Source: Candidatus Methanoperedens sp.
GTDB taxonomy: Archaea; Halobacteriota; Methanosarcinia; Methanosarcinales; Methanoperedenaceae
Direction: 5' to 3'
DNA length: 5,028 bases
Assembly: GCA_028679855.1 (NCBI GenBank)
Contig: JAJRAP010000222.1
Location: 1-5,028 of the forward strand
Positions 1-5,028 of the stretch are shown in pieces. Under the pieces are notes generated by a model. That model had not been told where the DNA came from. It saw only the letters and a program-made list of their open reading frames with translations, and made no database searches. Position numbers and translations under genes: made by a program. Position 1 is the first letter of the stretch; the number at the start of each line of letters is the position of its first letter.

Positions 1-2
1 AA

Positions 3-710
3 GAGACCCCAACCATCAGGACGTTTTTCTTTGATACGTCTTTCGAACTTATTCCGGGACAGTTCGTGATGGTGTGGATCAGAGGAGTGGACGAGATACC
101 TATGGCGCTCTCATACGAGAATGCGATAACAGTGCAAAAGGTCGGACATGCGACCTCGGCGCTGTTCGAGCTTGGGGAATGCGACTCTGTTGGAATAAGG
201 GGACCTTTCGGTAAGGGATTCGATGTCAGGAAAGGGCGAATCCTGCTTATCTCAGGCGGGGTCGGCGCCGCCCCCCTTGCGCCGCTTGCTGAGAAGGCAG
301 GCGCGGCGGGTGCAAAAATAACCACGCTTCTTGGCGCAAAGACGAAAGAGGAATTACTGTTCATGAAGCGCTTTGACGCAGTTGGAGAAGTGCGGGTCGC
401 CACGGATGACGGCTCTGAAGGAAAGCACGGGTATGTTACGCAACTGCTCGATCATGAAAAAAAGTATGATCAAATATATTGCTGCGGACCTGAAATAATG
501 ATGAAGAAGGTACTCGATAAGGTCACGCCATCCAAAGCCCAGTTCAGCCTCCATCGCTATATTAAATGCGGTCTGGGGATATGCGGGGCGTGCTGCGTGG
601 AAGGGCTGCGGGTGTGTAAGGACGGGCCTGTGTTCGCAGGGGATGTTCTTAATAAGACGGAGTTCGGGGTTTACAGGAGGAATGAGTGCGGGGAGAGAGT
701 GAAGATTTAG
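3..710 (+). CDS. pyrK: Dihydroorotate dehydrogenase electron transfer subunit PyrK (5' partial)
   Basis: FAD/[2Fe-2S] subunit that passes electrons between dihydroorotate dehydrogenase PyrD and NAD in pyrimidine synthesis (cytoplasm; family knowledge). 235 codons are visible. The frame is open to the left edge and the first residues (from ETPTIR) already read as the flavin-binding barrel, so the true start lies outside; the GTG at 66 is internal. In order along the visible part: PGQFVMVW (18-25), flavin loop IPMALS (32-37), RGPFGKGF (66-73), nucleotide-binding GGVGAAPL (85-92), CGPEIMM (161-167), then the iron-sulfur ligands Cys189, Cys194, Cys197 and Cys205 in a C-x4-C-x2-C-x7-C pattern, with an extra Cys198. 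Family members are about 245-265 residues, so roughly 10-30 residues are missing. No pyrD follows; it may lie upstream. A related ferredoxin-NADP reductase alpha subunit-like protein is possible, but the C-terminal cysteine spacing favours PyrK. Confidence 0.9.
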   Translation, partial: ETPTIRTFFFDTSFELIPGQFVMVWIRGVDEIPMALSYENAITVQKVGHATSALFELGECDSVGIRGPFGKGFDVRKGRILLISGGVGAAPLAPLAEKAGAAGAKITTLLGAKTKEELLFMKRFDAVGEVRVATDDGSEGKHGYVTQLLDHEKKYDQIYCCGPEIMMKKVLDKVTPSKAQFSLHRYIKCGLGICGACCVEGLRVCKDGPVFAGDVLNKTEFGVYRRNECGERVKI

Positions 711-758
711 AAGCCATTATGTATTCAGCTTGAACCTGCAACCTCTCCTTAAGATACC

Positions 759-767
759 TTATAAATA
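759..767 (+). promoter_or_regulatory. TATA box of trm1
   Basis: TTATAAATA lies 28-36 bases before the trm1 ATG in the short gap after pyrK. The usual archaeal spacing of about 25 bases from box to transcript start puts the start only a few bases before the ATG. No Shine-Dalgarno sequence is visible before the ATG, which fits a leaderless or very short-leader transcript. It implies that trm1 is transcribed independently of pyrK. Based on motif and position only. Confidence 0.6.
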
Positions 768-794
768 AAAGGCAACAATTGTGAACCTGAAAAC

Positions 795-1934
795 ATGCTC
801 ACCCAGATAATCACCGAAGGCATAACAAAGGTCGAAGTCCCAATACCCGACGAAAATTCAAACTTCCCCCCGTCCTCAGCAGCAGTATTTTACAATCCAG
901 CCATGCGTTTGAACAGGGATATTGCCGTGGCTGCACTCTCGTGTTTTTCAAAAAATAATCCTGAATACACCTACCTTGACGCTCTCTCAGCTTCAGGCAT
1001 CCGCGGGCTTCGGATCGCGAATGAGGTCGGACTTTGCGCCACAATGAGCGACTGGGAAGACACATCCTTTGAACTGATAAAGAAAAACATAGAACTGAAT
1101 AACCTCCAGAACTGCACATCCATAAAAAGGAACGCCAATGTTGTGATGCTGGATGGCAGTTTCGATATCATCGACCTTGACCCTTTCGGAAGCCCGGCAC
1201 CCTTCCTTGACGCTGCTTGTTTTTCGACAAAGCGCCTGCTGTGCGTTACTGCCACTGACACTGCGCCCCTGTGCGGCGCTCATAAGAAGGCTGGCATCAG
1301 GAACTATGGCGCAGTGCCACTAAAGACGGAGTATTATCCCGAGATGGGTGTTCGCATCCTTATGGGCGCTGTCGCAAGGACGCTTGCTAAATATGATAAA
1401 GCAATGACGCCCCTTCTCTCTTACGCATCAGCGCATTACGTGAGAATATTCGCATCAATAAAAAAAAGCATAGTGGCTGCAGATGAGTGTCTGAAGAACA
1501 TGGGATTTCTTTACCACTGCTTTGCCTGCGGCGCACGGGGATGGGAATACGGGCTTGCTGTCCACATGCCTGAGAAATGTCCTGTGTGCGGGCAGCCGCC
1601 ATCCCTGGCAGGACCCCTGTGGCTTGGCAGGTTGCATGACAGGGAGTTTTGCAAGCAGGTGCTGGATGAAGTGAAAAAACGGGAGTTCAAAGGTGTTGAA
1701 AAGCTGATAACTTCTTGCAGGGATGAGCTTGATATACCGATGCACTACGATTATCATAAATTATGCAAATCCCTTGGGATTACGGCGATGCCCACGGATG
1801 AACTGATACTTGCTCTCAGAGAGAAGGGTTTTCAGGCATCTCGCACACATTTTACCGGGATCTCGTTCAAGACGGATGCGGGAATGGAGGAGATAAAGAC
1901 GGTTGTGAGGGAACTTGCGCAAAAAAGCCATTGA
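795..1934 (+). CDS. trm1: tRNA (guanine26-N2)-dimethyltransferase Trm1
   Basis: Uses S-adenosylmethionine to make N2,N2-dimethylguanosine at G26 of tRNAs, a cytoplasmic tRNA-folding modification (family knowledge). The protein is 379 residues, normal for archaeal Trm1. Visible motifs in order: N-terminal ITEGITKVEVP followed by VFYNPAMRLNRD (about 31-42), which is typical of the family; SAM-binding motif LDALSASGIRGLRIA (61-75); acidic DWEDTSFELIKKNIELNN (86-103); catalytic DLDPFGSP (127-134); TDTAPLCG (154-161); a probable zinc site CFAC (242-245) plus CPVC (262-265); and a C-terminal wing with HYDYHKLCKSLGI and FTGISFKTD (353-361). The ATG at 795 is chosen because the family N-terminus begins directly there and a TATA box sits about 30 bases upstream. 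It is separated from pyrK by 84 bases. All key motifs are intact and there is no sign of disruption. Confidence 0.96.
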   Translation: MLTQIITEGITKVEVPIPDENSNFPPSSAAVFYNPAMRLNRDIAVAALSCFSKNNPEYTYLDALSASGIRGLRIANEVGLCATMSDWEDTSFELIKKNIELNNLQNCTSIKRNANVVMLDGSFDIIDLDPFGSPAPFLDAACFSTKRLLCVTATDTAPLCGAHKKAGIRNYGAVPLKTEYYPEMGVRILMGAVARTLAKYDKAMTPLLSYASAHYVRIFASIKKSIVAADECLKNMGFLYHCFACGARGWEYGLAVHMPEKCPVCGQPPSLAGPLWLGRLHDREFCKQVLDEVKKREFKGVEKLITSCRDELDIPMHYDYHKLCKSLGITAMPTDELILALREKGFQASRTHFTGISFKTDAGMEEIKTVVRELAQKSH

Positions 1935-1968
1935 AATATGGTTCTACCAAAATTCCTGCAAAATCTAA

Positions 1969-2023
1969 TATTTCTTTTATAACTATAGGCTTCTATCAAG
2001 TTTGCCTTCTTCGTACATTTTTT
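1969..2023 (+). terminator. Possible U-tract termination region of trm1
   Basis: After the trm1 stop the + strand is rich in T runs (TATTTCTTTTAT at 1969-1980, then six Ts at 2018-2023). Archaeal transcripts commonly end at such U-tracts without a stem-loop. No convincing hairpin was found. The region also overlaps a small - strand frame, so the composition may have another cause. Confidence 0.3.
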
Positions 2024-2117
2024 CCGCATTTTCATAATGCGTAATTAAGCCCTGCTTATCAGTTTCCACGTAAAACCCTCCTGATACTTTCTGTATTCTT
2101 ATAAAATGAATATTCAT
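1983..2117 (-). CDS. Small hypothetical protein, 44 residues, divergent from the ATPase
   Basis: A short - strand frame, not recognised as a known family. From the ATG at 2117 it reads MNIHFIRIQKVSGGFYVETD at the start, then a charged, helix-like second half (ENAEKMYEEGKLD) and stops with TAG at 1983-1985. This suggests a beta-hairpin followed by an amphipathic helix. There is an alternative in-frame start, GTG at 2069, giving only 28 residues. It has a perfect AGGAGGG six bases ahead, while the ATG has no Shine-Dalgarno. The frame stays open above the ATG to a TAA near 2170 and still looks protein-like (LYGRYGIKNFYETF), so this may be the 3' part of a decayed longer gene. A TATA-like TTATATGG at 2152-2159 (- strand) could serve the ATG start. 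No transmembrane segment or cysteine motif is seen. It could be a genuine small protein, a remnant or chance. Confidence 0.4.
   Translation of the reverse strand: MNIHFIRIQKVSGGFYVETDKQGLITHYENAEKMYEEGKLDRSL
2076..2082 (-). promoter_or_regulatory. Shine-Dalgarno AGGAGGG before internal GTG
   Basis: On the - strand AGGAGGG is followed six bases later by GTG (2067-2069), ideal spacing for ribosome binding. It is the strongest Shine-Dalgarno sequence in front of any candidate start in the window. In the longer 44-codon frame the same bases encode Ser-Gly-Gly, so the match could be a by-product of coding sequence. It decides between the 28- and 44-residue versions of the small protein but does not settle the matter. 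Confidence 0.4.
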
Positions 2118-2159
2118 AAAGGTTTCGTAAAAGTTCTTGATACCATACCTTCCATATAA

Positions 2160-2181
2160 GGCAAAATATTAAATATTTGCC
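2160..2181. repeat. Imperfect palindrome over the ATPase promoter
   Basis: GGCAAA and TTTGCC arms at 2160-2165 and 2176-2181 enclose an AT-rich centre that can extend the pairing by about four more base pairs if one A is bulged. The centre (ATTAAATATT, 2168-2177) lies 21-30 bases before the ATPase ATG, the position expected for a TATA box. The palindrome therefore covers the likely promoter and could be an operator. It also sits in the gap between the ATPase and the divergent small frame, so one protein bound here could affect both. The regulatory role is inference. Confidence 0.45.
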
Positions 2182-2197
2182 TCACATATAATACATC

Positions 2198-3499
2198 ATG
2201 AGAAAAGAAGAACTCCTGGAGATCCTCTCAGACTGGAATTTCTGGGCAAAAGAGATAGATACAGGCTACAAAAGGGAAGACTACATAAGAAAGCTCATCC
2301 CGCTGATAACGGAAACTAACCAGATAGTATGCATAGCAGGCATCAGGAGAAGCGGAAAATCCACGATAATAAAGCAACTTGCAAAGGAACTCGGCGGTGA
2401 CACGAACACGCTTATGGTGAATTTTGAGGATGAAAGATTCATCCAGCGAGATATAAAGCTCCTCAGGGACATTTATGATACATATCTTGAAAAAGTAAAA
2501 CCCACCAGGAAACCATTCGTTTTCCTGGATGAGGTCCAGAATGTCCCGGAATGGGAGCGATTCGCCAGGGGCGTGCATGAGCGAAAAGAAGCCAGGATCA
2601 TTATTTCCGGCTCATCATCAAAGCTCCTGAGCGCCGAGCTTGCAACTTTGCTGACTGGCAGGAACATAACCTTTTTTGCTTATCCACTATCATTTAAAGA
2701 GTTCTTAAAATTCAAGGGGATTTCAGCCGCCACTGAGCTTGAAATCCTGGCAAAAAGGGTTGAAATAAAAAGAGCGCTTGATGAATATATGGAATTTGGA
2801 GGTTTTCCCGAAGTTGTTCTGTCAACTGATAAAAAAAGGATACTGCTGGGTTATTTTGATACTATTATCACAAAAGATACGATTGAAAGGTTCAATATCA
2901 GGGAAAGGGAGAAAATAAAAACATTATCAAAATTTTATCTTACGAATATCGCCTCTCCTGTGAGTTTTCAAAAGGTCTCCTCTTTCCTGAACATCCCGCA
3001 TGCAACTGTGGACAGATTTTCCGAATACCTGCAAACAGCATGCCTCGTTTTTTTCATAACAAAATTCTCTTTCTCAATGAAAGAGCAGGAAAAAGCCCAG
3101 AGGAAAGTATATTCGATCGATAGCGGGTTATCGAATGCCATCGGTTTTCGGTTTACCAGGAATTCAGGAAAGCTTATGGAAAATATCGTCGCTATCCAGT
3201 TAAAAATAAGGCAGTCATTTGAGCCCGGGATAGAGATATACTACTGGAAAGATCAGTCTCGAAGAGAAGTTGATTTTCTGGTTAAAGATGGTCTAAAGGT
3301 GAGTGAACTGATACAGGTTTGCCAGGATATGTCGGACCTGGGAACAAAGGAAAGGGAAGTCAAAGGTCTGGTCAGGGCGATGGAAGAGTTCAACATAAAG
3401 AAGGGTCTCATAATAACAGAAGACTTTGAAGGGGATGAAAAAGTCAGGAATAATGAAATAATATATGTGCCGTTATGGAAATGGCTTCTTTCAAGGTGA
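2198..3499 (+). CDS. AAA ATPase with C-terminal DUF4143 domain
   Basis: A member of the large archaeal/bacterial family of stand-alone ATPases (AAA_14 plus DUF4143). The physiological role is not established; family members are often accessory and spread between genomes. The protein is 433 residues. The N-terminal ATPase domain has Walker A GIRRSGKST (48-56), Walker B FVFLDE (107-112) followed by VQNVPEWE, a sensor-like IIISGSSSKLL (134-144) and LTGR (152-155). The middle part (about 215-320) contains a winged-helix-like stretch (SFQKVSSFLNIPHATVDRF) and the signature VYSIDSGLSNAIG (304-316). The C-terminal end has the nuclease-fold-like EVDFLV (357-362) and ELIQVC (370-375), where the last part of a PD-(D/E)xK motif lacks the lysine, so nuclease activity is doubtful. 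There are no transmembrane segments. The ATG at 2198 has no clear Shine-Dalgarno but an AT-rich box about 25 bases upstream. The second half is visibly AT-richer than trm1 and cooC, which fits acquired DNA. It stands alone, with no co-directional partner. Confidence 0.9.
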   Translation: MRKEELLEILSDWNFWAKEIDTGYKREDYIRKLIPLITETNQIVCIAGIRRSGKSTIIKQLAKELGGDTNTLMVNFEDERFIQRDIKLLRDIYDTYLEKVKPTRKPFVFLDEVQNVPEWERFARGVHERKEARIIISGSSSKLLSAELATLLTGRNITFFAYPLSFKEFLKFKGISAATELEILAKRVEIKRALDEYMEFGGFPEVVLSTDKKRILLGYFDTIITKDTIERFNIREREKIKTLSKFYLTNIASPVSFQKVSSFLNIPHATVDRFSEYLQTACLVFFITKFSFSMKEQEKAQRKVYSIDSGLSNAIGFRFTRNSGKLMENIVAIQLKIRQSFEPGIEIYYWKDQSRREVDFLVKDGLKVSELIQVCQDMSDLGTKEREVKGLVRAMEEFNIKKGLIITEDFEGDEKVRNNEIIYVPLWKWLLSR

Positions 3500-3529
3500 G
3501 CAGGAAACCGTCTTAATCCACTTTCGGTC

Positions 3530-3640
3530 TTATCTCAAAAGGATCATGAGCGCATTGTAATTAAGGATGTGCCATCCCCGAAAATCGATGATATATTCTA
3601 TAAATTTTTTTGCAATTTCTTTTGGTATTGGATTCTTATC
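3530..3640 (-). pseudogene. Start-less protein-like fragment downstream of cooC
   Basis: On the - strand, just beyond the cooC stop, a 36-codon open stretch reads as plausible protein (IPKEIAKKFIEYIIDFRGW, then HILNYNALMILLR) and ends at TAA 3530-3532. It has no in-frame start codon near its beginning; an in-frame TAA at 3641-3643 closes it upstream. The amphipathic helix, Trp, Gly and mixed composition look more like coding sequence than random AT-rich spacer. I do not recognise the family. It may be the tail of a gene truncated when the neighbours were rearranged, or chance. The same bases on the + strand carry the T-runs proposed as the ATPase terminator. Confidence 0.25.
3605..3627 (+). 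terminator. Possible U-tract terminator of the ATPase gene
   Basis: Seven Ts at 3605-3611 followed by a second T-rich run (TTTCTTTT, 3616-3623) lie about 105 bases after the ATPase stop, before the convergent cooC end. No stable hairpin precedes them. This matches the U-tract type of archaeal terminator. Composition only. Confidence 0.35.
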
Positions 3641-3650
3641 TTATTTTCTC

Positions 3651-4400
3651 TCAAAGCCCCATCTTCCGCACGATCTCCCCGACCCCTTTCATCGCCGCCG
3701 AATCCTCAGGCAGCTCTGAAAGCGGTCTCCCTTCAAGGTCAAAGCTCGCAAGCACTTCATCAAATGGAACGATCCCAACGAGGTCCATCTTCAATTCCCT
3801 CGCATACTCCTCTATCCGCGCGCGGTTCTCAGGCGTGACTTTATTCGCGATCACATGCAGCTTTCTGATATTAAGGTTCAGTGACTTCGCAAGTTCCCGT
3901 ATCCTCTCTGCTGTCTGCAACCCCCGCCGCGAGCCGTCAGTGACCACCAGCAGCTCATCCACATCCCTGATGATCCGCCGGGAGAGGTGCTCAAGCCCTG
4001 CCGCAGTATCTATTATCGTCAGGTCGTAGTTCTTGAGTATCCTGTCCATTATCCCGCGCAGCAGGTTGTTCGCAAAGCAGTAGCATCCCGAACCTTCGGG
4101 GCGCCCCATCACAAGAAGGTCGTAGCGCGGCATCTCGGTCAGGACTTCATATACTTTTGATTCAAGAAGCGCCTCTTTGTTGATATCTGGCGCCATCTTA
4201 TCACGCTCCTGCAGCATGAATTCGCGCATGTCGCCAATTGTCTTATCGACCTTCACGCCAAGCACATCGGGAAGGTTGGAGTCGGGATCTGCATCGATAG
4301 CAAGGAGCGTTTTTTTGCCTGCTGTGAGGTGTTTTATCAGCATTCCGGCCACTGCTGTTTTTCCGGTGCCGCCTTTGCCTGTGATCGCAATTACTTTCAT
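3651..4400 (-). CDS. cooC: CooC-type nickel-insertion ATPase (CODH maturation factor)
   Basis: A MinD/ParA-like P-loop ATPase that helps insert nickel into the active-site cluster of carbon monoxide dehydrogenase (family knowledge); it acts as a dimer in the cytoplasm. The protein is 249 residues, usual for CooC. Deviant Walker A GKGGTGKT (8-15) carries the signature lysine Lys9. AIDADPDSNLPDVLG (34-48) is the switch I region. The metal-binding CxC is in GSGCYCFANNLLRG (Cys106, Cys108), which separates CooC from plain ParA/MinD and NifH proteins. IIDTAAGLEH (129-138) is switch II, and ANKV (185-188) is the base-recognition segment. The ATG at 4398-4400 starts exactly at the family N-terminus MKVIAITGKGG. 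A TATA box lies upstream. No cdh/cooS gene is adjacent in this window, so the client enzyme must be encoded elsewhere. It converges with the ATPase gene. A paralogue serving another nickel enzyme is possible. Confidence 0.92.
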   Translation of the reverse strand: MKVIAITGKGGTGKTAVAGMLIKHLTAGKKTLLAIDADPDSNLPDVLGVKVDKTIGDMREFMLQERDKMAPDINKEALLESKVYEVLTEMPRYDLLVMGRPEGSGCYCFANNLLRGIMDRILKNYDLTIIDTAAGLEHLSRRIIRDVDELLVVTDGSRRGLQTAERIRELAKSLNLNIRKLHVIANKVTPENRARIEEYARELKMDLVGIVPFDEVLASFDLEGRPLSELPEDSAAMKGVGEIVRKMGL

Positions 4401-4426
4401 AGCTTTTCCCAGATAACTCTTTTGAG

Positions 4427-4434
4427 TATTTAAA
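4427..4434 (-). promoter_or_regulatory. TATA box of cooC
   Basis: On the - strand, TTTAAATA lies 27-34 bases upstream of the cooC ATG, giving a predicted transcript start a few bases before the ATG. No clear Shine-Dalgarno is seen, which fits a leaderless or short-leader mRNA. A second AT palindrome (TAAATATTTA, 4445-4454) lies just upstream. The transposase remnant begins almost immediately beside this box, so the promoter now borders mobile-element debris. Confidence 0.55.
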
Positions 4435-4595
4435 TATGTCCTTCTAAATATTTATCAGAGTACTCGGGCATCATATCCAAGTTTAGGAAAGAATTTCCCC
4501 ACATTCAGGAATGGTGTGGAAATCATCTCTGGGCGCCGAGCTGTTTCCATGGAAGTGTTGGGAATGGCTGGAATGTCGTAAGCAGGCATATTAAT
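4434..4595 (+). pseudogene. Remnant of IS200/IS605-type transposase TnpA
   Basis: The + strand is open from 4434 to a TAG near 4644 without a start codon at its beginning. Up to about 4580 it reads like the C-terminal part of the single-tyrosine TnpA transposase: KFRKEFPHIQEWC, then NHLWAPSCFHGSVG and GWNVV. The core HLWAPSCFHGSVG resembles the conserved segment after the HUH and before the catalytic-tyrosine helix in this family (recognised by memory, not by search). The HUH motif is missing and the sequence beyond GWNVV changes character. This is therefore a short internal fragment, with an apparent deletion before it, and it cannot be active. It is antisense to the tail of the recombinase-like frame. 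The 3' boundary is about 4580-4595, where recombinase homology starts on the other strand. Confidence 0.6.
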
Positions 4596-4853
4596 CTTAA
4601 GATGGCTTACGAGTTCAGATTTACCCGCCCATGTAAAAAACCGCTTTAGCTTGACTTTCGAAATTTCAACTGTTTGGATTAAACATTCGTTCTGCTTATC
4701 CATAATGTATCTATTCACATCGGTTTTATCCCACTTTTCGAGCGACTTGACCTTATTGATGTTCTTTAAAAATCTACTATAATCCTTAAGAGTTTTCTCT
4801 GCCGTGCCACTAATTTTGAGGTCATGGAGGAATTTGTCGATGTTATTAACCAT
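4455..4853 (-). pseudogene. Truncated tyrosine recombinase (N-terminal core-binding domain only)
   Basis: The first 90 residues from the ATG at 4853 match the SAM-like core-binding domain of XerA/phage-integrase recombinases: NNIDKFLHDLKISGTAEKTL, DYSRFLKNI, TDVNRYIMDKQ, KVKLKRFFTWAGKSELVSHL and KINMP. In intact proteins a catalytic domain of about 170-200 residues with Arg, His-x-x-Arg and Tyr follows; none of it is present. From about 4583 down to the TGA-proximal end at 4455, the 42 remaining codons are simply the antisense of the TnpA remnant, so that tail has no integrase meaning. A GTG start at 4889 is possible, but its extra residues come from AT-rich promoter-like DNA. The protein could at most bind DNA and cannot recombine. 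It is interpreted as a gene broken by an element insertion followed by decay. Confidence 0.7.
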
Positions 4854-4854
4854 G

Positions 4855-4880
4855 TTACTTAATATGTAATTACTAAGTAA
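4855..4880. repeat. Inverted repeat upstream of recombinase remnant
   Basis: TTACTTA (4855-4861) and TAAGTAA (4874-4880) are 7-base inverted copies separated by 12 bases, immediately before the recombinase ATG. On the - strand the AT-rich bases also offer a TATA-like TTTATTAC (4878-4885). It could be an operator, a recombinase binding site or a chance product of AT richness. Confidence 0.3.
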
Positions 4881-4930
4881 TAAAGCCACGATCTAATAAG
4901 GTCCCGCCACCTGAGAAAAATAAGCTATCT

Positions 4931-5028
4931 TTACCCACCAGCAATTGGAGGAATTATAACTATAACATCCCCGTCTTTGAGTTGAGTATCCAGTCCATTG
5001 AGGTAGTCAATATCTCTTCCGTTTATTA
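4931..5028 (-). CDS. MoaD/ThiS-family ubiquitin-like sulfur carrier (5' partial)
   Basis: Only the last 31 residues are inside the window: INGRDIDYLNGLDTQLKDGD, then VIVIIPPIAGG, ending at TAA 4931-4933. The NG-x-D, L-x-DGD-V and P-P-x-A-G-G ending is the standard C-terminus of MoaD-like proteins, whose terminal Gly-Gly is adenylated by an E1-like enzyme and carries sulfur as a thiocarboxylate for molybdopterin synthesis (family knowledge). In archaea the same fold also serves as the SAMP protein modifier or supplies sulfur for tRNA thiolation, so the exact role cannot be chosen from this fragment. About 60 N-terminal residues lie beyond the right edge. It is on the same strand as the recombinase remnant, 77 bases upstream of it, and probably unrelated to it. 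Confidence 0.85.
   Translation of the reverse strand, partial: INGRDIDYLNGLDTQLKDGDVIVIIPPIAGG

Noticed and set aside
66..710. GTG at 66 as the start of pyrK
   Set aside because: The frame is open to base 3 and the residues before the GTG belong to the flavin-binding barrel, including the PGQFVMVW strand that the GTG would split.
811..1757. Several - strand open frames of 71-102 codons inside trm1
   Set aside because: All are antisense shadows of trm1, whose + strand motifs are complete and in order.
1832..2035. - strand frame of 67 codons beginning MKMRKKCTKK
   Set aside because: It runs antisense into trm1 and overlaps the better-looking 44-codon frame in another phase; its lysine-rich start comes from AT-rich DNA.
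2228..2667. - strand open frames of 63-116 codons
   Set aside because: Antisense to the ATPase domain of the DUF4143 gene; no recognisable domain and no initiation signals.
3569..4029. Two + strand open frames of 89 and 139 codons
   Set aside because: They are antisense to cooC, rich in Ser/Pro/Arg as expected for shadow frames of a GC-richer gene, and show no domain.
4177..4416. A + strand frame of 79 codons
   Set aside because: Antisense to the N-terminal half of cooC; its serine/proline-rich composition is a shadow of the real gene.
4445..4454. TAAATATTTA palindrome as an IS end hairpin
   Set aside because: IS200/IS605 ends carry longer imperfect hairpins with specific cleavage tetramers; a 10-base AT palindrome is expected by chance in this DNA.
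4854..4889. GTG at 4889 as start of the recombinase remnant
   Set aside because: The added residues (ALLLSNYILSN) come from the AT-rich inverted-repeat and TATA-like region, while core-binding domain similarity begins right after the ATG at 4853.
1..5028. CRISPR array, tRNA or rRNA gene
   Set aside because: No regularly spaced direct repeats, no cloverleaf with a T-arm GTTCRA-like motif and no rRNA core sequence were found on reading the window.

Overview
The window looks like a chromosomal stretch from a euryarchaeon, most probably a methanogen or methane-oxidising relative (Methanosarcinales-like; this assignment is inference). The evidence is an archaeal-type Trm1 tRNA methyltransferase, a CooC-type maturation ATPase for nickel enzymes, a PyrK-type dihydroorotate dehydrogenase subunit, an archaeal AAA/DUF4143 ATPase, and AT-rich TATA-like boxes about 25-35 bases upstream of starts that mostly lack a Shine-Dalgarno sequence, as in leaderless or short-leader archaeal transcripts.

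Layout. (1) 3-710, + strand: the 3' part of pyrK, running in from the left edge. (2) 795-1934, + strand: complete trm1 with its own TATA box. (3) 1935-2197: an intergenic stretch that is not empty. It holds a 44-codon reading frame on the - strand with an internal perfect Shine-Dalgarno/GTG pair, and a 22-base imperfect palindrome just upstream of the next gene. (4) 2198-3499, + strand: a complete AAA ATPase of the DUF4143 type. (5) 3500-3650: a U-tract terminator region that also carries a start-less, protein-like frame on the - strand. (6) 3651-4400, - strand: cooC, complete, with a good TATA box. (7) 4434-4853: a mosaic of mobile-element debris. The - strand reading frame starts as the N-terminal core-binding domain of a tyrosine recombinase. 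From about 4584 downward its remaining 42 codons are the antisense of a + strand fragment of an IS200/IS605-type TnpA transposase. (8) 4931-5028, - strand: the C-terminal end of a MoaD/ThiS-like ubiquitin-fold protein ending in Gly-Gly, running off the right edge.

The housekeeping genes (pyrK, trm1, cooC, moaD-like) serve unrelated pathways: pyrimidine synthesis, tRNA modification, metalloenzyme maturation and sulfur transfer. They do not form one operon. The spaces between them are where accessory material has accumulated: a DUF4143 ATPase, small uncharacterised frames, and recombinase and transposase remnants. I see no CRISPR array, tRNA, rRNA or complete mobile element. I do not see a complete novel system. 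The most interesting points are the overlapping antisense recombinase/transposase remnant next to the cooC promoter, and the unannotated small frame divergent from the ATPase.
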